DNA of 64,000 nt from Paracoccus tibetensis (GTDB lineage Bacteria > Pseudomonadota > Alphaproteobacteria > Rhodobacterales > Rhodobacteraceae). Positions within the stretch are counted from its first letter, which is position 1. Each line of letters starts with the position of its first letter. The position numbers and the translations under genes were made by a program. This document shows positions 49,805-61,015 of this stretch, in pieces. The stretch lies in NCBI RefSeq assembly GCF_900102505.1, contig NZ_FMVT01000001.1:186001-250000 (forward strand), in the 5' to 3' direction. A model generated the notes under the pieces. That model was given only the letters and a program-made list of their open reading frames with translations, did no database searches and was not told where the DNA came from.

Positions 49805-51139
49805 ATGGCAAATCAGGGCCCCTGGGGTGGTGGCGGCGGAGGCAATGGCGGCGGCCGGGATGACGACGATCAGGGCAAGCGGCCCGGCCCGCGCCCCTGG
49901 GGGAACCAGCAGCCGCCGAACGGCCCGCGCCGGCCGGGGCAGGGCGGCGAGCAGATGCCCGAGATCGAGGAGCTGATGAAGAAGGGCCAGGAGCGGCTGC
50001 GCGTCCTCATGGGCGGGCGCGGCGGCGGCGGCGGCACCGGCGGCGGGCGTCCGACCGGCGGCCCCGGCTTCGGCCTGAACCGCTCGACCCTCGCGGTCGC
50101 GGGCCTCGCGGCCGTCGCCCTCTGGGCCTTTGCCAGCTTCTACCGCGTCCAGACCAACGAGCAGTCGGTCGAGTTCCTCTTCGGCCGCGCCGTCGCCGTC
50201 GGCACCGAGGGCCTGAACTTCGCGCCCTGGCCCATCGTCCGCGCCGAGGTCGTGCCGGTCACCAACGAGCGCGTCACCGAGATCGGCACCGGCCGGGCCG
50301 GCCCGATGGACAGCGGCCTCATGCTGACGCGGGACCAGAACATCGTGGACATGGAGTACCAGGTCGTCTGGAACATCCGCGACCCGCAGATGTATCTCTT
50401 CAACCTGGCCGATCCGGCCGACACCATCCGCGCCGTCTCCGAATCCGCGATGCGCGACATCATCGCGCGCAGCGAGCTGGCGCCGATCCTCAACCGCGAC
50501 CGGGGCGCCGTCGCCACCGACCTGCGCGAGGCGGTGCAGCGGACGCTGGACGAATACCAGTCGGGCATCAACGTCGTCCGGGTCAACCTCGACCGTGCCG
50601 ACCCGCCGAGCGAGGTCATCGACGCCTTCCGCGAGGTCCAGGCCGCGCAGCAGGAGCGCGACCGGCTTGAGAACGAGGCCGACGCCTATGCGAACCGCGT
50701 CCTGGCGCAGGGTCGCGGTAACGCCGCGCAGATCCTGGAACAGGCCGAGGGTTATCGGGCTGAGGCGGTCAACAACGCCCAGGGTGAGGCCGCGCGCTTC
50801 AACTCGATCTACGAGGAATACGTGAAGGCCCCCGACGTGACCCGCCGCCGGATGTATCTTGAAACGATGGAGCAGGTGCTCGGCGACGTGCAGAAGATCA
50901 TTCTTGGCGAGGGGCTGAACGAGGGCTCGGGCGTCGTGCCCTACCTGCCGCTCGACCAGCTGCGCGGCGGCGCCGGGCAGAACCGGGCACCGGGAACGCA
51001 GCCGGGCGCCACGGGCACCGGCATCGGCACGGGGGCCGGCCTTCCGGGCGGCACCACGCAGGGCGGTGCGCCGACGCAGACGACCAACCCGCTGACCGGC
51101 GCTCAGCTTGGCAACACGACCGCGGGAGGGACGAACTGA
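49805..51139 (+). CDS. hflK: FtsH protease modulator HflK
   Basis: SPFH-family membrane protein that, with HflC, forms a cage around FtsH and tunes degradation of membrane proteins. 444 residues. The first 90 are cytoplasmic and Gly/Pro-rich (MANQGPW, glycine runs), then one helix (about 95-113), then the SPFH domain (QTNEQSVEFLFGRAVAVGTEGLNFAPWP; DGR-like MLTRDQNIVDMEYQVVWNI), a coiled-coil stretch (QERDRLENEADAYANRVL) and a Gly/Thr-rich tail. ATG 49805 has AGGACG upstream. Its stop shares a base with the hflC start. Confidence 0.95.
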   Translation: MANQGPWGGGGGGNGGGRDDDDQGKRPGPRPWGNQQPPNGPRRPGQGGEQMPEIEELMKKGQERLRVLMGGRGGGGGTGGGRPTGGPGFGLNRSTLAVAGLAAVALWAFASFYRVQTNEQSVEFLFGRAVAVGTEGLNFAPWPIVRAEVVPVTNERVTEIGTGRAGPMDSGLMLTRDQNIVDMEYQVVWNIRDPQMYLFNLADPADTIRAVSESAMRDIIARSELAPILNRDRGAVATDLREAVQRTLDEYQSGINVVRVNLDRADPPSEVIDAFREVQAAQQERDRLENEADAYANRVLAQGRGNAAQILEQAEGYRAEAVNNAQGEAARFNSIYEEYVKAPDVTRRRMYLETMEQVLGDVQKIILGEGLNEGSGVVPYLPLDQLRGGAGQNRAPGTQPGATGTGIGTGAGLPGGTTQGGAPTQTTNPLTGAQLGNTTAGGTN

Positions 51140-52485
51140 TGGCCGCACGCAGAAGATTTCCGCTGACCACCCTGGCCGTCCCGGCCCTCGTCGTGGCCGC
51201 CGTCGTGGCTGCCTCCTCGCTCTACATCGTCGACGAGCGCGAGAAGGCGCTGGTCCTGCGGATCGGCCGCGTGGTCGATGTGCAGGAGACGCCGGGCCTC
51301 AACTTCAAGGTGCCGTTCCTTGACGCGGTGGTGAAGTACGACGCGCGCATCCTCGGCCTGCCGACCAGCCCGCTGGAGGTCACGCCGCTCGATGACCGCC
51401 GGCTTGTGGTCGACGCCTTCGCCCGCTGGCGCATCACCGATCCGGTCCGCTTCCGGCAGGCCGTCGGCACCGGCGGCATCCAGGCCGCGATGTCGCGGCT
51501 GGAGCCGATCGTCAGCGCCTCGATTCGGGAAGTGCTGGGCTCGGTCCCCTCGACGGCGGTGCTGTCGGACGACCGGACCGCGCTGATGAACCAGATCCGC
51601 AACGAGGCGCGCAACAACTCGGCCGGTCTCGGCGTCGAGATCATCGACGTGCGCCTGACCCGCACCGACCTGCCCGAGCAGAACCTCAACGCGACCTATG
51701 CCCGGATGCGGGCCGAGCGTGAGCGGGAAGCGGCGGACGAGATCGCCCGCGGCGGCGAGGCGGCGCAGCGCGTGCGCGCGGCCGCAGACCGGACCGTGGT
51801 CGAGCTGACCTCGGAAGCGCGCCGGCGCTCGGAGATCATCCGAGGCGAGGCCGACGCGCAGCGGAACGCGATCTACGCCGACGCCTTCGGCCGCGACCCC
51901 GAGTTCTTCGCCTTCACCCGTTCGATGACGGCCTACGAGCGGTCGATGATCGGCACGGGCGCCTCGATGGTGCTCTCGCCCGAGGGCGAGTTCTTCACCT
52001 ACATGCTCAGCGACGGGGCGGCGAATGCCAACCCGCCCTCCGAGCCGGTGCCGCCCGGCACCTCGGCGCAGGACATGGGCGCCTATGACAGCGACGCCGA
52101 CAATGGCGAGCAGCTGGTCGAGCCGGTCGTGACCGACCGCGACGGCAACCCCCTGGGAGAAACGGCGGGCGTGCGCCTGACGCCGGTCCCCGAGAGCCTC
52201 GCGACGCCGCCGCAGGAGCCTGCCGAGATCATGGTGCCGGATGCCGGTGCCGCAGGGCAGGCAGGCGGAACCACCGCGGCCCCGGCCGAGCCGGCGCCCG
52301 CAGACGGAGCCGCGGCGCCCGCAGACGGAGCCGCGGCGCCCGCAGACGGGACGGCGGCGCCAGCGGTCGATCCGCAGGCGCAACCTGCGCCCGCCGCGCC
52401 TGCTGCGGACGCGCCCGCGCCGGCCGCTCCTGCTCCGGACGCCGTGCAAGGGACTGCGCCGGCCGCGCCGGCACCGGTCAACTGA
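51139..52485 (+). CDS. hflC: FtsH protease modulator HflC with an extended Ala/Pro-rich tail
   Basis: 448 residues. One helix (about 8-28) is followed by the SPFH domain (SLYIVDEREKALVLRIGRVV, TPGLNFKVPFLDAVVKYDARIL, YARMRAEREREADEIAR-type coiled coil) up to FFAFTRSMTAYERSMI and MVLSPEGEFFTYM near residue 295. HflC normally ends soon after this. Here about 150 more residues follow, acidic at first, then Ala/Pro/Asp-rich with the threefold repeat PADGAAA coded by a 21-bp DNA repeat. The tail should lie in the periplasm. It overlaps hflK by one base. Confidence 0.93.
   Translation: MAARRRFPLTTLAVPALVVAAVVAASSLYIVDEREKALVLRIGRVVDVQETPGLNFKVPFLDAVVKYDARILGLPTSPLEVTPLDDRRLVVDAFARWRITDPVRFRQAVGTGGIQAAMSRLEPIVSASIREVLGSVPSTAVLSDDRTALMNQIRNEARNNSAGLGVEIIDVRLTRTDLPEQNLNATYARMRAEREREAADEIARGGEAAQRVRAAADRTVVELTSEARRRSEIIRGEADAQRNAIYADAFGRDPEFFAFTRSMTAYERSMIGTGASMVLSPEGEFFTYMLSDGAANANPPSEPVPPGTSAQDMGAYDSDADNGEQLVEPVVTDRDGNPLGETAGVRLTPVPESLATPPQEPAEIMVPDAGAAGQAGGTTAAPAEPAPADGAAAPADGAAAPADGTAAPAVDPQAQPAPAAPAADAPAPAAPAPDAVQGTAPAAPAPVN
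52293..52355 (+). repeat. Three tandem copies of a 21-bp unit in the hflC 3' end
   Basis: GGCGCCCGCAGACGGAGCCGC followed by the same unit again (52314-52334) and a third, diverged copy (52335-52355). It codes for (A)PADGAA repeats. Two identical neighbours suggest recent slippage, so the length may vary between strains. Confidence 0.85.
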
Positions 52486-52493
52486 CGAAGCTG

Positions 52494-52522
52494 GGGCGGG
52501 CGGGGCAGGTCCCCGCCCGTCC
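52494..52522 (+). terminator. Hairpin between hflC and the DegP-type gene
   Basis: GGGCGGGG (52498-52505), loop CAGGT, CCCCGCCC (52511-52518); pairing extends by about four further pairs outward including a G-T. No T tract follows. It probably limits but does not fully block readthrough into the protease gene, which has 130 more bases of leader. Confidence 0.5.
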
Positions 52523-52651
52523 TGCAACAAAAGTCACGATCAGTTCACAAGGCGCGAGCGTGGTTTTGTTGCAACGGTTTCCTACATGGTCTTGAACGTC
52601 AATGTCAGCGTAAGCCGAGCGCTTGCTGTCGCGAACCAGAGGACATGCCGC

Positions 52652-54666
<2,015 letters not shown>

Positions 54667-54669
54667 GGC

Positions 54670-56250
54670 TCAGACGAACATCAGGGCGATGGCGATCGTC
54701 GCCACCGCCATTCCCGCGCCGAGATAGCGCGGGTTCTGCCAGGCCTTGAGGCTGGACAGCTCGCTCGTCTCGTCCGTCCAGGTCTGGCGGGTGAAGGTGG
54801 TGTCCTCGTCCAGCTCGGGCGCCTCGCCGCGCAAGGTGATGCCGACATAGATCGCCAGCGACAGAAGCAGCATGAGGCCGGTGCCGTAGAGGAACTGCAG
54901 GTCGATCAGCTCGGCGAACTCGAAGGCGGCGAAGCTGGCAAGTCCCACCGGAATGCCGATCGCCAGCGTCCAGAAGGCCGCGTGCCGCGGCGGTCGCGCC
55001 CAGAAGAGCCCGCCGAGGAAGACGACCACCACGGGCATGGTGACGTAGCCGAGGAAGGACTGGAAATACTCCACGATCCCGCCGAAGCTGCCGATGACCG
55101 GCGCCCAGATCGCCGCGATCACCATGAACACCCCGACGAGGATGCGGCTGACCAGCAGCATCCGCTTGTCGTCCCAGTCCTTCTTCCTCGGCTTGATGAA
55201 GTCGTTGACCGCGATCGAGGCCGAACCGTTCAGCACCGAGTCGATCGTGGACATCAGCGCCGCCACCAGCGCCGCCAGCGCGAGGCCCCGCAGGCCGATG
55301 GGCAGCAGCTCGAAGACGAGGGCGGGCCAGATGTGATCCTGCTCTTCCAGGTCGGGGAACAGCTCGCGTCCCATCAGGCCGGGCAGGATCAGGATGAAGA
55401 GGAACGGCACCTGAAGCGAGGCCGCCAGCAACGCGCCCCACCGGCCGTGATCGACGCTTTTCGCAGCCAGCACCTTCTGCACGACGACATGGTTGGTGGT
55501 CCAGTAGTAGAAGCTGAGCCAGATGACCCCGGTGAAGATGCCGGGCCAGGGCAGGAAGTCGTCATCGGCGGGCTTGGCGATGGTGAAGCCGCCCTCGGGC
55601 GCGGCGGCGCGCACGGCCTCCCACGAGCTGCCGAGCTGCATGAAGACCATGACGAAGACGATGGTTCCGACGACCAGCAGCAGGACGCCTTGGATCGTGT
55701 CGGTGATCATCACGGCCTTCAGCCCGCCGAAGATCACGTAGCCCCCGCCGAGCGCCGCGATGATGGCGATCAGCGTCCAGAGGGGCATGTCGGGGAACAG
55801 CAGCTGCATCGTCAGCGCGCCGGCAAACAGGGCGCCGGCGCTGTCGATGAAGATCGCCGTGAAGATCGAGAAGGCGGCGAAGACCTTCCGCGCACGGCGG
55901 TCGTAGCGCTGCTCGAGGAACTCGGGCATCGTGTTGACCTTGCTGCGCAGGTAGAAGGGCAGGATGAACAACGCGAAGAAGATCAGGACGAGCGTGCCCA
56001 TCCATTCGTAGTTCCAGACCGCGATCCCGTCGCCGTAGCCCGCGCCCGCAAGGCCGACGAAGGACGTGCCCGACAGGTTCGCCGACATCAGCGAGATCCC
56101 GATCACCGGCCAGATCGCGCCGCGCCCGCCGAGGAAGTAGCCCTCACTGTCCTCCTGCTTGCGGGAAAGCCACAGGCCGATGGCGAGGACCGTGACGACG
56201 TAGATCGCCGCGATGGACAGATCTATGGCAGAGACCTCGAAATCGGGCAT
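54670..56250 (-). CDS. Sodium:solute symporter (SSS family, SGLT-like)
   Basis: 526 residues, about 14 helices. The N terminus has the typical EGYFLGGRGAIWPVIGISLMSANLSGTSFVGLAGAGYGDG segment; later IQGVLLLVVGTIVF, WTTNHVVVQKVLAAKS and ALVAALMSTIDSVLNGSASIAVNDFIKP, with the sodium-site Ser/Thr in STIDS. The pattern is closest to sugar-type members (SGLT-like), but the substrate is unknown. ATG 56250 (MPDFEVSAIDL) with GGAAAGGA upstream is preferred over the in-frame ATG 56316. It would use the sodium gradient that Mrp helps maintain. Confidence 0.92.
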   Translation of the reverse strand: MPDFEVSAIDLSIAAIYVVTVLAIGLWLSRKQEDSEGYFLGGRGAIWPVIGISLMSANLSGTSFVGLAGAGYGDGIAVWNYEWMGTLVLIFFALFILPFYLRSKVNTMPEFLEQRYDRRARKVFAAFSIFTAIFIDSAGALFAGALTMQLLFPDMPLWTLIAIIAALGGGYVIFGGLKAVMITDTIQGVLLLVVGTIVFVMVFMQLGSSWEAVRAAAPEGGFTIAKPADDDFLPWPGIFTGVIWLSFYYWTTNHVVVQKVLAAKSVDHGRWGALLAASLQVPFLFILILPGLMGRELFPDLEEQDHIWPALVFELLPIGLRGLALAALVAALMSTIDSVLNGSASIAVNDFIKPRKKDWDDKRMLLVSRILVGVFMVIAAIWAPVIGSFGGIVEYFQSFLGYVTMPVVVVFLGGLFWARPPRHAAFWTLAIGIPVGLASFAAFEFAELIDLQFLYGTGLMLLLSLAIYVGITLRGEAPELDEDTTFTRQTWTDETSELSSLKAWQNPRYLGAGMAVATIAIALMFV

Positions 56251-56359
56251 GGCGCGTCCTTTCCTTTCGGGGTGCCGCGGCGCACGGGGTTGTGAGCGGA
56301 ACATCACCTTCGCCAAGTGGTTCCCTTGGCTCGGGAAACTGACGCTGAAGGGGGCATCG

Positions 56360-57442
56360 ATGCCACAATGGACCGGAACGACGCTGCTGTTCCTGGCGGC
56401 GATGGGGCTGGCATGGGCGCTGTGCTACCTGCTGTTCCTGCTGGCCCTGCGGGCGCTGCGCCGCGCGGACGAGTTCTGGCGCAGCCTCGTGGCGCGCACG
56501 CGCGGGCCGATCCAGCTGGGGCTGATGGTCGTGGCGGGTGGGATCGCCACTAACATCGCGCCGCTGCCGCCCTCGGGCGCGGCGACGATCCGGCACCTGC
56601 TGCTGATCGCCTTCATCGCCTGCGTCACATGGGTCGCGCGGACGGCGCTGGACATCTGGATGACGCTGCACCTGCGCCGCTTCCGCATCGACGTCGAGGA
56701 CAACCTGCTGGCGCGCAAGCATGTCACCCAGACCCGCATCCTGCAGCGGGTCTTCGGCATCCTGATCCTCGCCATCGGGATCAGCGCGGCGCTGATGACG
56801 ATCGAGGGCGTGCGTCAATACGGCGTCAGCCTGCTCGCCTCGGCCGGCGCGGCGGGGATCGTGGTCGGCCTGGCGCTTCAGCCGGTGCTGCGCAACCTCT
56901 TGGCGGGCGTCCAGCTGGCGCTGACCCAGCCCATCCGCATCGACGACGCGGTGATCGTCGAGGGCGAATGGGGCAATGTGGAGGAGATCACCGCCACCTA
57001 TGTCGTCGTCCGCATCTGGGACAAGCGCCGGCTGGTCGTGCCGCTGAACTACTTCATGGAGCAGACCTTCCAAAACTGGACGCGCAACGATGCGGCCCTG
57101 ATCGGGGTCGTCATGCTCTACGTGGATTTCGAAGCCTCGATCCCGGACCTGCGTGCCGAGGCCGAGCGGATTGTCCGCGCCTCGAAGCTGTGGAACGGCG
57201 ACGTCTTCGCGCTGCAGGTCACCGACTTCTCGGAGCGCACGGCCGAGGTCCGCATCCTTGCCAGCGCCTCGAATGCCGGCCGGGCGTTCGATCTGCGCTG
57301 CGAGATCCGCGAGAAGATGCTGGCCTATTTGCAGCGCAGCCAGCCCGAGGCGATGCCGCGCACCCGCGCCAGCATCGCTGGGGCCGGCGAGGCGCAAGGC
57401 GCGCGGGCCGAGGAGCAGGCTGTGCTGATGACGCGCAACTGA
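56360..57442 (+). CDS. Small-conductance mechanosensitive channel (MscS family)
   Basis: 360 residues. Four predicted helices; the pore helix and following beta domain read SLLASAGAAGIVVGLALQPVLRNLLAGVQLALTQPIRIDDAVIVEGEWGNVEEITATYVVVRIWDKRRLVVPLNYFMEQTFQNW in outline, the MscS core with its Ala/Gly-packed pore. It releases solutes when membrane tension rises. ATG 56360 is preferred; a longer in-frame start inside the divergent symporter leader (56213) is unlikely. It is divergent from the symporter gene and ends ahead of a dispersed repeat. Confidence 0.92.
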   Translation: MPQWTGTTLLFLAAMGLAWALCYLLFLLALRALRRADEFWRSLVARTRGPIQLGLMVVAGGIATNIAPLPPSGAATIRHLLLIAFIACVTWVARTALDIWMTLHLRRFRIDVEDNLLARKHVTQTRILQRVFGILILAIGISAALMTIEGVRQYGVSLLASAGAAGIVVGLALQPVLRNLLAGVQLALTQPIRIDDAVIVEGEWGNVEEITATYVVVRIWDKRRLVVPLNYFMEQTFQNWTRNDAALIGVVMLYVDFEASIPDLRAEAERIVRASKLWNGDVFALQVTDFSERTAEVRILASASNAGRAFDLRCEIREKMLAYLQRSQPEAMPRTRASIAGAGEAQGARAEEQAVLMTRN

Positions 57443-57471
57443 GGCGGTCGGTCGACGGGCGGCGCTGGACC

Positions 57472-57540
57472 TTGCGTCCCGCGATGGCCGGGGGGCCAGC
57501 CCCCCGGCCCCCCCCCGGGATATTTCTGCACAGAAGATGA
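57472..57540. repeat. Dispersed GC-rich extragenic palindrome, copy 2
   Basis: TTGCGTCCCGC, then the CCGGGGGGCC / GGCCCCCCGG-type palindrome, a C run, GGGATATTTCTGCACAGAAG and ATGAGGC. The left 43 bases match the copy at 15824, and the right part resembles 16780-16807. It lies in the 177-base convergent gap between the MscS gene and kdsA; the remainder (57541-57619) is GC-rich with no gene seen. Confidence 0.65.
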
Positions 57541-57619
57541 GGCGGGGCGGGCGCCGTGCGCGGTCTCGGCGGGGTTCTCGCCGGTGCCGCTGGCGGGCCC
57601 GACGCCGGGCCGCGGGCGT

Positions 57620-58462
57620 TCAGACCGAGAGAGGCTCGGCCTTGGCCAGCTGGTCGAACCGCATGAGCGAGGCGACCAGCGCGTCCATCTGCGCCAGCGG
57701 GATCATGTTTGGCCCGTCCGAAGGCGCGCTGTCGGGCGCCTCGTGCGTCTCGATGAAGAGGCCCGCGACGCCCAAGGCCGCCGCCGCGCGTGCCATGACG
57801 GGCGCGAATTCCCGCTGACCGCCCGAGCTGCCGCCCTGGCCGCCGGGCTGCTGGACCGAATGGGTCGCGTCCATGATCACCGGATAGCCCGTCCGCGCCA
57901 TGATCGGCAGCGAACGCATGTCGGCGACCAGCGTGTTGTAGCCGAAGCTCGCCCCCCGCTCGGTCAGCAGGATGTTGCGGTTGCCGGTCGAGGCGACCTT
58001 CTCGGCCACGTTGCCCATGTCCCAGGGCGCCAGGAACTGGCCCTTCTTGATGTTCACCACCGCGCCCGTGCGGCCCGCGGCCAGCAGGAGGTCGGTCTGG
58101 CGGCAGAGGAAGGCGGGGATCTGGATCACGTCCACGACCTCGGCCGCGCGCGCGGCCTGCTCGGCGTCGTGGATGTCGGTCAGGACCGGGCAGCCGATGC
58201 GGTCCCTGACGGCGGCGAGGATCTCGAGCCCCTCGTCGATGCCGATGCCGCGCTTGCCCGAGAGCGAGGTGCGGTTCGCCTTGTCGTAGCTGGCCTTGAA
58301 GACATAGCCGGCCCCGGCGCGGGCGCAGACATCGGCCATGTGGGCCGCGATCATCAGCGCGTGGTCCAGCGATTCCAGCTGGCAGGGCCCCGCGATCAGC
58401 ACCAGCGGCAGGTCGTTGCCGCAGGTCAGCGGGCCGATCGGGACGTGGTGGGCTTGCGTCAT
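57620..58462 (-). CDS. kdsA: 3-deoxy-8-phosphooctulonate (KDO-8-P) synthase
   Basis: Condenses arabinose-5-P with phosphoenolpyruvate to KDO-8-P for lipopolysaccharide or capsule. 280 residues. Signatures are VLIAGPCQLESLDHA (Cys27 is the metal ligand of the metal-dependent form), FKASYDKANRTS, PVLTDIHD, IQIPAFLCRQTDLL, VNIKKGQFLAPWDM and MDATHSVQQPGG. Here the start overlaps the stop of the kpsE-like gene in ATGA, so it may serve the capsule. That KDO links some capsules to their lipid is established for kps systems. Confidence 0.95.
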   Translation of the reverse strand: MTQAHHVPIGPLTCGNDLPLVLIAGPCQLESLDHALMIAAHMADVCARAGAGYVFKASYDKANRTSLSGKRGIGIDEGLEILAAVRDRIGCPVLTDIHDAEQAARAAEVVDVIQIPAFLCRQTDLLLAAGRTGAVVNIKKGQFLAPWDMGNVAEKVASTGNRNILLTERGASFGYNTLVADMRSLPIMARTGYPVIMDATHSVQQPGGQGGSSGGQREFAPVMARAAAALGVAGLFIETHEAPDSAPSDGPNMIPLAQMDALVASLMRFDQLAKAEPLSV

Positions 58463-60207
58463 GTGGAAACCTGCTCTCGGAGAATGGACGCCGTCAGCGA
58501 CAGCATCAGATAGATACCCGAAAAGAGGAGGAGTGCCACCAGGGTGTTCTGGAAGGCCTTGGGATAGGTCGCCTCGTCCGGGGGGACGGGCGCGACGGAT
58601 TGGGACAGGTAGCGGACCTGCTTGTTGGCCTCGATCCGCGCGATCTCCATCTGCTCCGCCGCCGCAGCCAGCAGCTGCTGGCGGACCATCAGCTCGGCCT
58701 CGGCAACGCGCAGCTCGCCGGTGATGGCGGTCAGCGAGGTGCGGCCCTCGATGTTCTCGGTCAGGAGCAGCCGCGTCTCGGCGATCATCTGGCGCAGGCG
58801 GGCGATGTCGCCGCGCACGGCATTCACGCGGCTCTCGACCGGGGCGGGGTTGGCCAGAAGCTGCCCCAGCTCGAGCTGCTTCTGGGTCAGCTGGCCCTCG
58901 AGATTCGAGACCTGGCCCATCACGACGCCGCTTTCCGCCGCCGGATCCAGGACGCCCAGCTGCTCTTGCAGGCGCTGCACGCGCTGCTGGGCGGCGAGCA
59001 TCTTGGCCTCGGCATCCTCGTAGTTCTCGTTCGCGCCGGCCATCTGGTCGGTCCGCAGGCGCGCGGTCAGTTGATCGACCTGCTCCTCGGCATAGGAAAT
59101 CAGCGCCATCGAGAACTGCTGGCTGAGAAGGGGATCGGGGGCGATCACCTCCATGTTCAGCACGCCCTCGGTCGGATCGTAGCCGATCTTCACCGAGTTG
59201 GCGTAGATGCGATAGGCGGCCTCGTTGGTGGCGTCCGGCGGCAGGCGGCGGATCGGGTCGATAGAGGGGTCCTGGAAGGCCCGCTTGAAGCCGAGATCGT
59301 CGTCCAGCCGCAGCATCGCGTCGCGCGAGGTCAGGTAGCTCTGCACGGCGACAGCGTCCGGGTTCAGCGCCAGCGCCGAGGAGGCCATCATCCCGCCCGG
59401 ATGCCCGGCCAGCCCGTCCGCGCTTTGGATCTTGAACTGCGAGACGGTGGCATAAAGGGGGCTGGCGACGTTGGTGTAGTACCAGGAGACCGCGGCGGTC
59501 GGGATCAGCACGAAGACGATCAGCCGCAGCATCAGCATCAGCATCCGCCGCCGACGGCGCCGGGCCAGGTCGCGCTGGATCTGGTAGATCTGGGTCGCGC
59601 GCCGCTCCTCGGTCAGGTCCTCGCGCGAGGGCAGGGGCATGGCGGTCGATGCGGGCAGGGGCGCGGGCACCTTCGCGGGCAGGGGCTTCGGCACCGGGAC
59701 CAGCGTCTTGCGCGTGTCGTTGGCGGGCTTCGGCGGCGGAGGTGCGGGCGGCGTCGTCCGCTCTGCCAGGATCTTGCCGAGGCTGCTGCGGTGCGAGGGG
59801 TCGATCCCCCGCTCGCGCAGGCGCAGCACGGCCTCCTCGTCGGACTGCACCTCGATCTGGTGCAGCATGGCGACGCGGCGGGCGATCCGAAGCTGGCGCT
59901 GCGACAGGTTCTCGGCCCGGATGCCGTCGAGCCTGGCCTCGAGCCCCGGCTCGGCCGCCGCCGGCTTCTGCGGCATGATCGCCGCGAAACCGTCATCCTC
60001 CTCCTCGGGCGTCGCCGTCAGCCGGCGCAGCGCCTCGTCGGCTTCTGCGCGCGGGGCGGGGGCGTCGTCGGGGGCGGCCTTGCGCGCGACCTCGACTCTG
60101 ATCGCGCCGCCGAGGCCGGGGCTGTGGAAGGGCCGTGCCGTGCCCTCGGGATTGACGGACTCGGCGGGCGAGGCGTGGAAGCGGCGCGCCCTAGGCGGTG
60201 TAGTCAT
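58459..60207 (-). CDS. kpsE: Capsule polysaccharide export inner-membrane protein (KpsE-like) with a long N-terminal extension
   Basis: 582 residues. The C-terminal 360 are a KpsE/Wzz-type module: first helix about 222-243, a periplasmic part with long coiled coils (about 360-540), and a second helix about 553-575. The first 220 residues are an extra cytoplasmic region, Pro/Ala-rich, with charged helices (about 85-150) and the basic run just before the first helix (ARRRRRR). KpsE forms the periplasmic adaptor of ABC-dependent capsule export. It overlaps the kpsT-like gene by 17 bases and kdsA by four. Confidence 0.88.
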   Translation of the reverse strand: MTTPPRARRFHASPAESVNPEGTARPFHSPGLGGAIRVEVARKAAPDDAPAPRAEADEALRRLTATPEEEDDGFAAIMPQKPAAAEPGLEARLDGIRAENLSQRQLRIARRVAMLHQIEVQSDEEAVLRLRERGIDPSHRSSLGKILAERTTPPAPPPPKPANDTRKTLVPVPKPLPAKVPAPLPASTAMPLPSREDLTEERRATQIYQIQRDLARRRRRRMLMLMLRLIVFVLIPTAAVSWYYTNVASPLYATVSQFKIQSADGLAGHPGGMMASSALALNPDAVAVQSYLTSRDAMLRLDDDLGFKRAFQDPSIDPIRRLPPDATNEAAYRIYANSVKIGYDPTEGVLNMEVIAPDPLLSQQFSMALISYAEEQVDQLTARLRTDQMAGANENYEDAEAKMLAAQQRVQRLQEQLGVLDPAAESGVVMGQVSNLEGQLTQKQLELGQLLANPAPVESRVNAVRGDIARLRQMIAETRLLLTENIEGRTSLTAITGELRVAEAELMVRQQLLAAAAEQMEIARIEANKQVRYLSQSVAPVPPDEATYPKAFQNTLVALLLFSGIYLMLSLTASILREQVST

Positions 60208-60844
60208 AATATTGCCTCGCCTCGTCCAGGGACTCGAACATGTAGAGCCGGCCGTCCCGCAGGATCGCGGCCGTGTTGCAGAACTTCTCGATGGTCGAGG
60301 CCTGGTGGGACACGATCACGACCGTCGACGTCTTGAGCCGTTCATACAGCACCTGGCCCGCCTTGCGGTTGAAATCCGCATCGGTGGTATGCGGCATTCC
60401 CTCGTCGATCAGGTAGATGTCGAAATCCAGCGCCAAAAGCAACGCAAAGTTGAATCGCTGCCGCATCCCGGCCGAGTAGGTGCCCACGGGCATGTCGAAA
60501 TATTCGTCGATGTCGGTCAGCCAGCGCGCATAGGCCGAGACATAGTCCGGGTCGAGCCCGTAGATGCGGGCGATGTAGCGCGCGTTCTCGTTCGCGTTCA
60601 GCTTGCCGATCACGCCGCCCATGAAGCCGAGCGGGAACGAGATGCGGCACTCTCGCCGGATGCGGCCCTCGTCCGGCTTCTCGAGGCCGCACATCATGTT
60701 GATCAGCGTCGTCTTTCCGGTGCCGTTCGGCGCGAGGATGCCGAGCGACTGGCCCAGTTCCACCCGGAACGAGGCGCGGTCGAGGATGATCTTGTGTTGC
60801 TTGCCGGTCCAGAAGGACTTCGACACGTTCTCGAATTCTAACAT
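60191..60844 (-). CDS. kpsT: Capsule polysaccharide ABC transporter ATP-binding protein (KpsT-like)
   Basis: Energises export of capsule polysaccharide through the inner membrane. 217 residues, the short form typical of KpsT. Walker A is GILAPNGTGKTTL, the signature is TYSAGMRQRFNFALLLAL, Walker B is FDIYLIDEGMP, and the switch His lies in VVIVSHQ. No permease (KpsM) gene lies in the window: downstream are kpsE and kdsA, upstream a divergent glycosylase gene. The permease must be encoded elsewhere. Confidence 0.9.
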   Translation of the reverse strand: MLEFENVSKSFWTGKQHKIILDRASFRVELGQSLGILAPNGTGKTTLINMMCGLEKPDEGRIRRECRISFPLGFMGGVIGKLNANENARYIARIYGLDPDYVSAYARWLTDIDEYFDMPVGTYSAGMRQRFNFALLLALDFDIYLIDEGMPHTTDADFNRKAGQVLYERLKTSTVVIVSHQASTIEKFCNTAAILRDGRLYMFESLDEARQYYDYTA

Positions 60845-61015
60845 GGCGACGACACCGCAGGGCCAGATTCACGACGCATGGCACGCCGCAGCCTCGGTCG
60901 CACAACCGGAACATACGGTGCCATGACCATCGCTGTCCAGCATGCCAGCCCGATCCTTCGAGGTTGTGAAGGCGCTGCCCTTCTTTTTCGTGGCATTCGA
61001 CCTAAATCCAGCGCG

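Noticed and set aside
52586..52651. Longer N terminus of the DegP-type protease from ATG 52586
   Set aside because: It would put 22 polar residues ahead of the signal peptide, and ATG 52652 has the better placed AGAGGA.
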